Below are positions 41,882 to 50,464 of a stretch of 64,000 nucleotides of DNA, piece after piece. The DNA is from Streptomyces sp. NRRL B-3428. Its GTDB lineage: Bacteria > Actinomycetota > Actinomycetes > Streptomycetales > Streptomycetaceae. The notes below the pieces were generated by a model. It was not told the DNA's origin, searched no databases, and saw only the letters and a list, made by a program, of their open reading frames with translations. The stretch spans positions 186,001-250,000 of the forward strand of contig JOGW01000009.1 of NCBI GenBank assembly GCA_000721375.1, given 5' to 3'. The number at the start of each line of letters is the position of its first letter. Positions within the stretch are counted from its first letter, which is position 1. Position numbers and translations under genes: made by a program.

Positions 41882-42304
41882 ATGGAGTCATGGGAGCCCG
41901 GTGCGCCGGGCGTGCTGCGGCTGCCTTCCGGGCGGCTTGTGCGGGGGCGGGGACTGCGCCGTCCCCTGCCTTCCGGTCCTGAGCCCACGTACGGGCTCTA
42001 TCTGCTGGGCAAGCCGCCGCCCCAAGTCCCCTGGCCGTATGCCTGGTTGAAGTGGCCGGACTTCTGGCTGCCGGGACCGGACGCCGCTACCGCCCTGCGT
42101 ACGGCATGGGACCGTGCGGCGTCCGACCGCGTCGAACTCGCCTGCGGCGGCGGGCGTGGCCGCACCGGCACGGCCCTCGCCTGCCTCGCGGTCCTGGACG
42201 GCGTCCCGGCGTACGAGGCGGTGGCCTTCGTGCGCCGGGAGTACGACCACCGAGCGGTGGAGACCCCTTGGCAGAAGCGGTACGTGCGGCGGTTCAGCGG
42301 CTGA
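41882..42304 (+). CDS. Small CX5R protein phosphatase-like protein
   Basis: A 140-residue protein with a minimal tyrosine-phosphatase P-loop, ACGGGRGRTGTA (Cys, five residues, Arg), preceded by WPDFWLPGPDAATALRTAW, a WPD-like segment. This fits the short protein-tyrosine/dual-specificity phosphatases of actinobacteria. The substrate is unknown. No clear ribosome site. The 3' end overlaps the convergent ABC-F gene by 11 bp. Confidence 0.78.
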   Translation: MESWEPGAPGVLRLPSGRLVRGRGLRRPLPSGPEPTYGLYLLGKPPPQVPWPYAWLKWPDFWLPGPDAATALRTAWDRAASDRVELACGGGRGRTGTALACLAVLDGVPAYEAVAFVRREYDHRAVETPWQKRYVRRFSG

Positions 42305-43958
42305 CGGACACCCCCAAGGCCGTCCCTGCCTCCAGTTCGAGCCGCCGCCCCTCGAACCGCTCCCGCATTCGGCGGTCGTGGGTGACCACGATCAGGGCGC
42401 CCTCGTAGGAGGAGAGCGCCTCCTCCAGTTCCTCCACCAGTGCGGGGGACAGGTGGTTGGTCGGCTCGTCCAGGAGGAGGAGGTCCACCGGGGACGTGAC
42501 CAGGCGGGCCAGTTCGATGCGGCGGCGCTGGCCGTAGGAGAGCTCGCCCACGCGCAACCGCAGGTCGGCCGGGGTGAACAGGCCCAGGGACAGCAGCAGT
42601 TCTCGGTGCTCCGCCACCGTGCCCGTCCGATCGTGCGCGAAGGCGCGGAGCAGTGGCCAGGACGCCGGCCAGGGTGTCTCCTGCTGGCGCAGGAGGCCGA
42701 CCCGGCCCGGTACCCGCACCGTGCCGCCACCGGGCGGGAGCTCCCCGGCGATCACCCCGAGCAGGGTGCTCTTGCCCGCCCCGTTCGGCCCGGTGACCAG
42801 GAGCCGCTCGGACGCTGCGAGGCGCAGAGCGGGCAGGTCGAGGCGGCCGGGGACGTGGACGTCGGTGAGTTCGGCGGCGAGCTCCGCCCCGGGGGCGGCC
42901 GTCGGCTCGTGCAGGATCTCGCCGCTGAACCGGAGCGGATCCGGCGGGAGTTGCGCCGGTTCGGCGCTCAGCCGCGCCACCCGCTCCTTCGCGTTGCGGA
43001 TCCGCACCATCGCACCGTGTCCGCGCCCCCGCGCCCGGAACCCGCCGTGCCCGAACACCGCGAGCGGCACCTTGCGCGGGATCGCCTCAAGGCGCGCCAC
43101 GTTGGACTCGGCGAGCTCGCGGGCACGGGCCAGTTCGTCGCGCCACCGCTCGTACTCCTGGACACGGCGGCGGCGTTCGGCGGCCTTCGCCGTGACGTAG
43201 CCGCGGTAGCCGTCCCCGTATCGGCGCACCCGTGCCTCGTCGACCTCCAGGACCGTACTGGTCAGGTTCTCCAGGAACACCCGGTCGTGGGTGACCGCGA
43301 CCACCGTGCCGCGCCGGCGGCGCAGATGGTCCTCGAGCCAGGTGAGGGCCCGGTCGTCCAGATCGTTGGTGGGCTCGTCCAGCAGGAGCAGTTCGGGTTC
43401 GGCGGCCAGGGTCGCGGCGAGTGCGAGCCGGGAGCGTTCGCCGCCGGACAGGGTGCCGAGCAGGCGCGAGCGTGCCAGGTCCGGCAGACCGAGCCCGTGC
43501 AGCGCGATGTCCATCCGGGCGTCCGCCTGATAGCCGTCGCGCGCCTCGAAGCGGGCGAGGATGTCCGCGTACGAGTGGAGGGCGGCGTCCAGGTCGGCAC
43601 CGTCGAGACGCGCCAGGGACTCCTCGGCGGTCCTCAACTCCCGTTCCATGGAACGGATGTCGGCGAGCGCCAGGTCGACGGCGTCCTGGACGGTCGCCGA
43701 CGGCGGCAGGTCCAAGCTCTGGGCGAGGTGGCCGACCCCGCCGGGTGCGTGGACGGTCACCTCGCCGGTCGTGGGCGTGAGTTCACCGGCGAGCAGCTTC
43801 AGGAGCGTGGACTTGCCCGAGCCGTTGTCGCCGATGACGCCGACCTTCTCGCCGGGCCTGACGGTGAGGGTGACGTGGTCGAGGACGGGCCGGGTGCCGG
43901 ACTCGTAGCGGTGGGTGACTTCATGGACGGAGAGCTGGGCGGCTGAATGCGCACGCAT
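42294..43958 (-). CDS. ABC-F ATPase, antibiotic-resistance (ARE) type
   Basis: A 554-residue soluble protein with two ABC cassettes and no membrane helices. First Walker A GDNGSGKST, signature LSGGERSRLALA, Walker B LLLLDEPTNDLD. Second Walker A GPNGAGKST, a variant signature LSYGQRRRIELA, Walker B LLLLDEPTNHL. Between them is a basic, helical linker (RRRRVQEYERWRDELARARELAE), the part that in ARE ABC-F proteins reaches the ribosomal drug site. Such proteins protect ribosomes from macrolides, lincosamides or pleuromutilins. Start 43958 is chosen over 44006 because AGGGG lies upstream. Confidence 0.9.
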   Translation of the reverse strand: MRAHSAAQLSVHEVTHRYESGTRPVLDHVTLTVRPGEKVGVIGDNGSGKSTLLKLLAGELTPTTGEVTVHAPGGVGHLAQSLDLPPSATVQDAVDLALADIRSMERELRTAEESLARLDGADLDAALHSYADILARFEARDGYQADARMDIALHGLGLPDLARSRLLGTLSGGERSRLALAATLAAEPELLLLDEPTNDLDDRALTWLEDHLRRRRGTVVAVTHDRVFLENLTSTVLEVDEARVRRYGDGYRGYVTAKAAERRRRVQEYERWRDELARARELAESNVARLEAIPRKVPLAVFGHGGFRARGRGHGAMVRIRNAKERVARLSAEPAQLPPDPLRFSGEILHEPTAAPGAELAAELTDVHVPGRLDLPALRLAASERLLVTGPNGAGKSTLLGVIAGELPPGGGTVRVPGRVGLLRQQETPWPASWPLLRAFAHDRTGTVAEHRELLLSLGLFTPADLRLRVGELSYGQRRRIELARLVTSPVDLLLLDEPTNHLSPALVEELEEALSSYEGALIVVTHDRRMRERFEGRRLELEAGTALGVSVSR

Positions 43959-44002
43959 GAAAGGGGCCCCTTCGGCAGTGGCGGGAGAGATGACGGCACG
44001 GC

Positions 44003-44051
44003 ACACCGGCCGCGGAGCTCGGCTCTACGCGGCGGTGTCGGCGGAAATCAC
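44003..44051 (-). promoter_or_regulatory. Possible leader attenuator of the ABC-F gene
   Basis: An 11-bp stem with one bulge (44003-44014 with 44028-44038) lies 45-80 nt before the ABC-F start. An eight-codon frame (44051-44025, GTG ... TAG) overlaps its upstream arm. Leader peptides and stems control many ARE genes; the missing ribosome site makes this case weak. The rest of 43959-44359 shows no gene. Confidence 0.3.
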
Positions 44052-44359
44052 AGGGAACCCATGACGACGAAGGTACGGGAGGGCAAGCCATTACGCAAGA
44101 CGGTCCGTCTCGTCTCGTTGGTGGTGTGCGTCACAGGGGGCGCCGAGTCCGCAACTCGCCGCCCCTTCAGCCCCACCCGCCCCTTTCGCCCCGCCTCACC
44201 TCTTTGTAGCCAATCCATTACGAAGCGCACCCTTGACGGCGTGCATGCTGTTTCGCGACGTTAGAGCCCGGTAGGGGCCGGGGGAGCTGGGGGCGGCCGC
44301 CTCTGCTCGGCGCGTTCACTACGGGTCTGCCCCCGGTCTGAGCCAGAAGGGCGGACCGC

Positions 44360-45508
44360 GTGGACATCACGATCCACAGACCGCAGGAGCTCGACGGTGC
44401 GCTCCGCAAGGCCTGGCACGAAGCGATGGACGAGTCGCCGCTGTACGCGAACCCCTTTCTGGCGCCGGAGTTCACCGTGGGCGTCGCCCTGCACCGGCCG
44501 TCGGCGCGGGTGGCGGTGCTGCGCGAGGGCGGCGAGGCCGTCGGCTTCCTGCCGTACGAACGAGGGCCGTTGGGGGTCGGCAAGGCCATAGCGCTCGGCC
44601 TGTCCGACTGCCAGGCACTCGTGCACCGGCCCGGACTCAGCTGGGAGCCAAGGCAGTTGCTGCGCGCGTGCGGGCTCGCGGTCTTCGAGTTCGACCATCT
44701 CGTGGCGGAGCAAGAGCCGTTCGGCCGCTTCGTCACCGGTACCTTCGCCTCGCCCGTCGTCGACCTCGGGCCCAGCGAGGGCACCTATGCCGAATGGCTG
44801 CGCGCCACCTATCCCGGGCTCGCCAAGACGACCCTGAAGAAGGAGCGCAGGCTCGCGCGCGACGTGGGTGAGCTGCGGTTCGTGTACGACGAGCGCGACC
44901 CGGCCATGCTGCGGCAGCTGATGGACTGGAAGTCGGCGCAGTACCGCAGGACGGGCCGGATGGACCGTTTCGCCAAGCCGTGGATAGTGGCCCTGGTGCA
45001 GGACCTCTTCCAGGTCCGCGAGGAGCACTTCACGGGTGTCATGTCCGTGCTCTACGCCGGGGACCGGCCGGTCGCGGTGCACTTCGGTCCTGCCTCGCGC
45101 ACGGTGTTCGCCGCCTGGTTCACGACGTACGACCCCGATCTGCACTACTACTCGCCCGGCCTGATGATGCATCTGCGGATGGCCGAGGCCGCGGGCCGCC
45201 AGGGTCTTGCGGTGATGGACTTCGGGCGCGGCGACAAGACGTACAAGGACTGGCTCAAGACCCGTGAGCTGCGCGTCGCCGAGGGCTTCGCCACCCGGCC
45301 GCACCCCGTCGCGGCCGCGCTGCGGATGTGGCGCAGGCCGGTGCGCGGGCTGCGCAACACCGTCAACGCCCACCCCAGTCTGCGGGCACCGGCCGACCGG
45401 CTCCTGAAGACCGCCGGTTCGCTGCGTACGACCGGGCGTGCGAGTGCGTCGGGCCGCGCGGGGGGTTCCGGGCGGGCGGGCGAGGCCGCGGCACGCACCG
45501 GACGCTGA
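44360..45508 (+). CDS. CelD/BcsL-type GNAT acyltransferase
   Basis: A 382-residue protein of the double-GNAT (Acetyltransf_6) group. The first half has the PFLAPEFTVGVALHRPSARVAVLREGGEAVGFLPYE strands. The second has EEHFTGVMSVLYAGDRPVAVHFGP and the terminal MDFGRGDKTYKDWLK motif. Relatives work in exopolysaccharide or cell-surface glycan synthesis. The tail is basic and Gly/Ala-rich. GTG start with GAAGGG upstream. It is 78 bp before a DegT-family gene, so an aminosugar-transfer pair is likely (inference). Confidence 0.85.
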   Translation: MDITIHRPQELDGALRKAWHEAMDESPLYANPFLAPEFTVGVALHRPSARVAVLREGGEAVGFLPYERGPLGVGKAIALGLSDCQALVHRPGLSWEPRQLLRACGLAVFEFDHLVAEQEPFGRFVTGTFASPVVDLGPSEGTYAEWLRATYPGLAKTTLKKERRLARDVGELRFVYDERDPAMLRQLMDWKSAQYRRTGRMDRFAKPWIVALVQDLFQVREEHFTGVMSVLYAGDRPVAVHFGPASRTVFAAWFTTYDPDLHYYSPGLMMHLRMAEAAGRQGLAVMDFGRGDKTYKDWLKTRELRVAEGFATRPHPVAAALRMWRRPVRGLRNTVNAHPSLRAPADRLLKTAGSLRTTGRASASGRAGGSGRAGEAAARTGR

Positions 45509-45586
45509 ACGGCACATCCATCCGGCGCCCTCGAGGGGCCGCTGCGCAAGCGCCCGAAGGGGCCGTCGCGGAAGGAAAGATGACCC

Positions 45587-46810
45587 ATGGCGTACGGGGA
45601 GCGGCTCGCCGCTGCGATGACCCGGCGGCTCGGGCGGGAGTGCCTCTACACCCCCTCGGCCCGGCTCGCGCTCTATCTGGCGTTGCGCCGCTGGTGCCGG
45701 CCGGGCGGGCGGGTGCTGATGTCGCCGGTCAACGACGACGTGATTCTGTTCGTCGTGCTCGCGGCCGGTCTGCGGCCCGTGCAGGCGCCGGTCTCGGCGG
45801 CCGACGGCAACATCGATCCGGACGCGGTGCCCGAGTCCATGTGGCGCGGGATCGACGCCGTACTGACCACGAACCTCTACGGGATGCCGGATCGAGTCCG
45901 TGAACTGCGCAGTCGCTGCGAGGACTTGGGCATCCCGCTGCTCGAGGACGCGGCGCACGCCATCGGCACCCATGTCGACGGGCAGCTCATCGGGACCTTC
46001 GGCGCGGCGGGCGCCTTCAGCCTCAGCAAGCACGTGCAGGGCAAGGCGGGCGGCTTCCTGGCCGTCGAGGACGCCCGCACCCGCCGTGAACTGGAGCAGC
46101 TGCGCGACGACCTGCTCACCCCGGCGCGCCTGCGCCAGGACCTCGCCACGACACTGATGCCGCTGGCCCGCTCCGCCGTGCGCGGTCTGCATCTGGTGCG
46201 GCCCGTCTGGCGTACGGCGCAACGGCTCGGCCTGCTGGAACGGGACGGCTTCCGGATGCCGCTCGAAGCCCACCGCCTGGCCGTGTCCGGCACCCGGGCG
46301 CCGAACCTTCCCGCGTACGAGCCGTGGCTCCGGGTCGATCTGCACAACTTCCACGACCGCCACGGGCCGCTGGTACGCGGCCAGTTGGCGCTGCGGCTCG
46401 CCGCACTCGACGGCGATCTGGTGCGCCGGCGGGCGGGGGTCGCCCAGCTGTCCGGCACTGCGTGGGCCTCGCCGGCGCTGCGCGACCGGCTCACCCACGA
46501 GGGCCCGTTACCGCTCTTCCGCGCCCCGCTCCTGGTCGAGGACCGCAACGCCCTGGTCGACCGTCTGGTCAGCCACGGCATCATCTCCGGCTACATCTAC
46601 GACGCCCCGCTCGACGACTACGCGGGCATCGAGTTCTCCGACCCGTCCCCGTCCCCGGCCGCCGCCCGATGGTTCGCCTCGCATGTGCTGCCCGCGGATC
46701 CGCTCCAGGCGGGCCGGGTGATGCGGGCGCTGCGGCGCGAGTCCGTCGTACCGGCGCACTTCACGGCCCCTGCGTCGACCGCTGCGCACAAGCAACCCCT
46801 AGGCCAGTAG
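45587..46810 (+). CDS. DegT/DnrJ/EryC1-family aminotransferase with a TTA codon
   Basis: A 407-residue fold-type-I PLP enzyme. Asp121 in LLEDAAHA should hold the PLP nitrogen. Lys148 in FSLSKHVQGKAGG is the Schiff-base lysine, with GKAGG in place of the usual GEGG. Members aminate keto-sugars for antibiotics or surface polysaccharides. The codon at 46508-46510 (Leu308, in EGPLPLF) is TTA, the only in-frame TTA I found in any gene of the window, so translation should depend on the bldA tRNA. The 3' end overlaps the convergent SARP gene by 50 bp. Confidence 0.87.
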   Translation: MAYGERLAAAMTRRLGRECLYTPSARLALYLALRRWCRPGGRVLMSPVNDDVILFVVLAAGLRPVQAPVSAADGNIDPDAVPESMWRGIDAVLTTNLYGMPDRVRELRSRCEDLGIPLLEDAAHAIGTHVDGQLIGTFGAAGAFSLSKHVQGKAGGFLAVEDARTRRELEQLRDDLLTPARLRQDLATTLMPLARSAVRGLHLVRPVWRTAQRLGLLERDGFRMPLEAHRLAVSGTRAPNLPAYEPWLRVDLHNFHDRHGPLVRGQLALRLAALDGDLVRRRAGVAQLSGTAWASPALRDRLTHEGPLPLFRAPLLVEDRNALVDRLVSHGIISGYIYDAPLDDYAGIEFSDPSPSPAAARWFASHVLPADPLQAGRVMRALRRESVVPAHFTAPASTAAHKQPLGQ

Positions 46811-49691
46811 CGGCCACCCGGTCGTACTGCACGCGTGCCTCGGCGATGCGTCCCGTCGCCATGAACGCACCGCCGAGTCGGCTACGGATATCCATTTCCA
46901 GCCAGGCGTAACTCGGTTCGGTCAGCGGTGACAGCAATTGCAGCTGCAGCAGAGCCTGTTGATGCAGCAGGACCGCCGCCTCGGCATCGCCCTGTCCGTG
47001 CACCGCCGTGCCGAGCCGCGTCAGGTTCTGGGCGCCGAGGAAGACGTCCCCGCCCTGCTCCACGAGCCGCACTGCCTGCGTCAGGAGCTGTGCCGCCTGC
47101 GCGTACCGGCCGGTCCGCAGATGGATGTCCGCGCTGGAGCTCAGGATCCGCCCGAGCATGTGCGGGCGGCCGTCGGCCTCGGCGTACCTCCGTGCCTCGG
47201 CGAAGCTCGCGAGCGCCGCAGTGCCGTCTCCACCGAACTGGTGGGAGAGCCCTTGGACGAGCAGCGCCATCGAGCAGAGCCAGCCGTCCTGTCGCGTACG
47301 GCAGATTCCGGCCGCCTCCGTGACGTACGCGATGGCCTGTGCTCCCTCGCCGACGCTGAGGGCGATCGCGCCGAGGCCGGTGAGCGCGCGGGCCTCCTCG
47401 CCCGTCTCGCCCGCACTTCTCGCCAGCGCGAGGGCCTCGGTGCACAGGGTGCGGGCTTGGGTGTAGCGGCGCTGGTAGATGGCGGTGTAGCCGAGGCAGC
47501 TGCGCAGGGCGAGCGGTATCCGTGGGTCGCCGGCGTCCTGTGCGTGGGGGAGTGCGAGCTCCAGGGCGGTCTGGCTCTCCTGGTAGCGCCCCTGCCGTAC
47601 GAAGTAGTCGGTGTACGCCTCCGCGAGCCAGCACGCCAGGCCGTACTCGCCCAGTGCGACGGCGTGCCCCACGACATCGGGGAGTTCGCCGCCGAAGGAG
47701 TCGAGCCAGCGCTCGGCCTCGCGCCAGTCGGTGAATGGCCCGTCGGTGACGTGCCGGTCGTTGAAGTGCCCGTTGGTGACGTGTGCGGGGCTCGGCTCGG
47801 GCCCGGTGGGGAATCCGGCCGCTCCCCAGTCGCTCGCGAGCCGCGCGGCCGCGAGATGCAGCCGCAGCGCCTTCGTCCGTACGGCGGCGGCCTCGTCCGG
47901 CAGCGAGTCGGCCATGCGGCGCGCGTGCACCCGTACGAGATCGTGCAGCCGGTAGCGGCCGGGGCGCGGCTGCTGCAGCAGACTGGCGTCGACCAGGCTC
48001 TCCAGGACGTTTTCCGCGGTGTCCCACGGGGTGCCGAGCATCACCGCCACGGTGCGTACGTCGAACTCCACGGTCGGGGCGAGCCCCAACGCCCGGAACC
48101 CACGCTGCTGTTCGGCCCCGAGCTGGTCGTAGGAGAGCCGGAACGCGGCCTCCACGCTGCGGTCCCCGACGCTCAGCTCCCCGAGCAGCCGCTCGTCCCC
48201 GGCCATCCGCCCGACCAGGTACTCCACGCTCCAGGCGGTGCGGTTCTGCAGCCGCGATCCGGCGATCCGCAGCGCGAGCGGCAGTCCGTCGCACAGGCGG
48301 GCGAGGTCGGCGGCCGCTTCGGGCTCCTTGGCGGCGCGTTCCTCGCCGATCAGATGGGTGAGCAGGGAGAGGGCCTGGGCGGTGTCCAGCGGATCGAGGC
48401 CCACCCGGCGCTCCGCGTCCAGGTCGGCGAGACGGCTGCGGGCGGCCACGAGGACGCGGCTGCCCGCACCGGCCGGGAGCAGGGGGCGTATCTGTGCGGA
48501 GTCGAGTGCGTCGTCGAGGACGAGGAGGAGGGTGCGGGTACTGGTCGCGGCACGCCATGCTGAAGTCAACTCGTCCAGATCGCCGGGCAGTTCGCCCTTC
48601 GCGGCGCCCAGTGATCTGAGCAGACCCTGCAGGGCCTGCTCAGGGGTCTGCCGTCGCTTCGCGCTGTGTCCGCGCAGGTCGACGAAGAGACAGCCGTCCG
48701 GGTAGCGGGGGCTCAGCTCCCGCGCGGCCCGTACGACCAGTGCGCTCTTGCCGACGCCCGCCGGGCCGTGGACGGTCAGGAGACAGACGGCGCCGGGGGT
48801 GGACGGGGCGGTGAGGGCGGCGAGTTCGGCGCCGCGGCCGATGAGCCGGCCGGAGTCGCCGGGGAGGGTGTTGGGGTGGGGGGTCCTCGGGGCGGGGTCG
48901 GTCTCGTGGGGGAGCGGGGTGAGGTTGCTCCTCTGTGGCAGCGGGGCGCCCTCGGACTCCTGGCGCAGCACCGCCTGGTGCGCCTGTCGCAGCTCGGGGC
49001 CCGGGTCCACGCCGAGCTCCCTGCGCAGCAGTCCCCGTATCTCCTCGTACGCCTGCAGCGCTTCCACCTGTCGGCCGCTGCCGTACAGGGCGCGGATGCG
49101 CAGTGCGGCGAGCTGCTCGTCGCCCGGGTCGGGGAGTGTGGTGAGTTCGTCGGCGACCTCGGCGAACCGTCCCCAAGCCAGCAGCCACTCCCAACGCCGG
49201 GCGCGCACCGCACGCAGCCGCTGCCGCAGCCTCTCCCGCTCCGCCTCGGCGAACGGGCCCGGCAGGCCGGCGAGGGGTTCGCCGCGTACGAGGGCGAGGG
49301 CGCGGTCGAGCGGGGCGAGCTCGCCCATGGAGCGGGACTCGGCCGCGTACGCCTCCAACTCCTCGCTGTCCAGCCTCAGTTGCTCTCCGAGCAGCCGGTA
49401 TCCACCGCTCTCGGCGCGGATGAGGGAGTCCTCCGGCTGAGTCCCGGGCGGATCGAGCCGCTTGCGCAGCCCGTACACATAACTGGGCAGCACCTTCACA
49501 CCGGTCGGCGGCGGCCGCTCGCCCCACACCCCGTCGAGCAACTGCTCACGGCTCACCACCCGGCCCGCCCGCAGCGCGAGCGCCACGAGGACGGCCTGCC
49601 GGCGGGCCGGGCCGAGATGCACCGGCGTACCGGCGCGGTCGCAGCGCACGGGGCCGAGCACGGCCAGCCGAAGACTCCGCCCTGGTCCCAT
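46761..49691 (-). CDS. SARP-type regulator, AfsR-like (SARP - NB-ARC - TPR)
   Basis: A 976-residue AfsR-like regulator. The OmpR-type winged helix (LRLAVLGPVRCDRAG ... about 8-100) is followed by the activator domain (about 105-250), the NB-ARC P-loop GPAGVGKSALVV near residue 310 and a long TPR tail. A short insertion near residue 640 repeats HVT-x-G-x-F-x-D three times. Large SARPs activate secondary-metabolite genes. Start 49691 has GGGAGGGGG upstream. Its promoter holds 11-bp-spaced direct repeats (49715-49743), a SARP-type site, so it may control itself. Confidence 0.9.
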   Translation of the reverse strand: MGPGRSLRLAVLGPVRCDRAGTPVHLGPARRQAVLVALALRAGRVVSREQLLDGVWGERPPPTGVKVLPSYVYGLRKRLDPPGTQPEDSLIRAESGGYRLLGEQLRLDSEELEAYAAESRSMGELAPLDRALALVRGEPLAGLPGPFAEAERERLRQRLRAVRARRWEWLLAWGRFAEVADELTTLPDPGDEQLAALRIRALYGSGRQVEALQAYEEIRGLLRRELGVDPGPELRQAHQAVLRQESEGAPLPQRSNLTPLPHETDPAPRTPHPNTLPGDSGRLIGRGAELAALTAPSTPGAVCLLTVHGPAGVGKSALVVRAARELSPRYPDGCLFVDLRGHSAKRRQTPEQALQGLLRSLGAAKGELPGDLDELTSAWRAATSTRTLLLVLDDALDSAQIRPLLPAGAGSRVLVAARSRLADLDAERRVGLDPLDTAQALSLLTHLIGEERAAKEPEAAADLARLCDGLPLALRIAGSRLQNRTAWSVEYLVGRMAGDERLLGELSVGDRSVEAAFRLSYDQLGAEQQRGFRALGLAPTVEFDVRTVAVMLGTPWDTAENVLESLVDASLLQQPRPGRYRLHDLVRVHARRMADSLPDEAAAVRTKALRLHLAAARLASDWGAAGFPTGPEPSPAHVTNGHFNDRHVTDGPFTDWREAERWLDSFGGELPDVVGHAVALGEYGLACWLAEAYTDYFVRQGRYQESQTALELALPHAQDAGDPRIPLALRSCLGYTAIYQRRYTQARTLCTEALALARSAGETGEEARALTGLGAIALSVGEGAQAIAYVTEAAGICRTRQDGWLCSMALLVQGLSHQFGGDGTAALASFAEARRYAEADGRPHMLGRILSSSADIHLRTGRYAQAAQLLTQAVRLVEQGGDVFLGAQNLTRLGTAVHGQGDAEAAVLLHQQALLQLQLLSPLTEPSYAWLEMDIRSRLGGAFMATGRIAEARVQYDRVAATGLGVACAQRSTQGP

Positions 49692-49714
49692 GTGCAGCCC
49701 CCTCCCCGTACGCA

Positions 49715-49743
49715 TCATCGAAATTTCATCGGCATTGCAACGC
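49715..49743. promoter_or_regulatory. 11-bp direct repeats between SARP and hypothetical genes
   Basis: CATCG at 49716 and 49727 and CAACG at 49738, exactly 11 bp apart, set as heptamers TCATCGA, TCATCGG, GCAACGC separated by 4 bp. This spacing is the hallmark of SARP/OmpR-type operators. Confidence 0.6.
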
Positions 49744-49813
49744 CTTCCGCCACGGTATGCAAGCGCGGCGGCCGCTCCGGGGGAAACGGCCGTCGCGCGT
49801 CGATGCCCGACTC

Positions 49814-50374
49814 ATGGAAGGCGGCAGGCAGTTGACACTCACCGACGACACACCCTTGACGAACCTCCTGGCCGAGCGCGGTCTCTTCCTCACGCAGGAC
49901 GACGGCGACGCCTCGGCCACCGTCTACATCTGCGTACGGGACGGGCTCCCCGGCGGCTACCCCATCGGCTACGCCCTGCCTTCCCGTACGGGAACGTGGT
50001 TCGCGTACGCGCGCTCGCGACCGGGCCGCATCTTCTCCTGCGACCAGGTGGACGCGGGCCTGTGGTCCCTGGAGTCGGCCCTGCGCTCGGTCCTCGCGCA
50101 TGCCAGGTATGGAGATGTCCTGTACGCCTTGGAGGAGTCCACGGGCACGGACGTGACGTACACGGTGAAGGTCCCCCGCTCCTGGTCCGCGCGCCTGTCC
50201 GCACTCCCCGGCATCACGCACACCTCCGGCCGCACCCTCCGCCTCACCTCCCCGGCAGTCGCACTGCTGCGCGGCCAACCGGAACGGGGCGGCTGCTACG
50301 CGGACTTGGCGGGCCGGCTGTGGCTGGAGGGCGCGTCGTACGAGCTGCGCAGGGAACTGCGTCGAGACGTCTGA
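49814..50374 (+). CDS. Hypothetical protein
   Basis: A 186-residue protein I do not recognise. It looks soluble and mixed alpha/beta, with GLPGGYPIGYALPSRTGTWFAYARSRPGRIFSCDQVD, a helix near WSLESALRSVLAHARYGDVLYALEE, and a basic C-terminus. The start is uncertain: ATG 49814 is used, but TTG 49832 has a better GGAAGG-like site. It is divergent from the SARP gene across the 11-bp repeats and lies 90 bp before the drug exporter, so it may be co-regulated with both. Confidence 0.55.
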   Translation: MEGGRQLTLTDDTPLTNLLAERGLFLTQDDGDASATVYICVRDGLPGGYPIGYALPSRTGTWFAYARSRPGRIFSCDQVDAGLWSLESALRSVLAHARYGDVLYALEESTGTDVTYTVKVPRSWSARLSALPGITHTSGRTLRLTSPAVALLRGQPERGGCYADLAGRLWLEGASYELRRELRRDV

Positions 50375-50381
50375 CCTGCCC

Positions 50382-50441
50382 GTTTCAGCGCCGGGCACTG
50401 TCACCGCCCCCGCTGAAACACCTCTGAAGCCCCCCTGAATC
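50382..50441. promoter_or_regulatory. SARP-like direct repeats and inverted repeat before the exporter
   Basis: CTGAA occurs at 50413, 50424 and 50435, exactly 11 bp apart, as heptamers GCTGAAA, TCTGAAG, CCTGAAT separated by 4 bp. The first is also the right arm of GTTTCAGCG-N20-CGCTGAAAC (50382-50419). The last repeat ends 25 bp before the ATP-binding gene. Confidence 0.65.
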
Positions 50442-50464
50442 CGCCGCCCCCCAAGCTCTGCGGC

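Noticed and set aside
44261..46498. A 745-codon minus-strand frame across the GNAT and DegT genes
   Set aside because: Its translation has no family resemblance and runs opposite two genes with clear catalytic motifs and ribosome sites.
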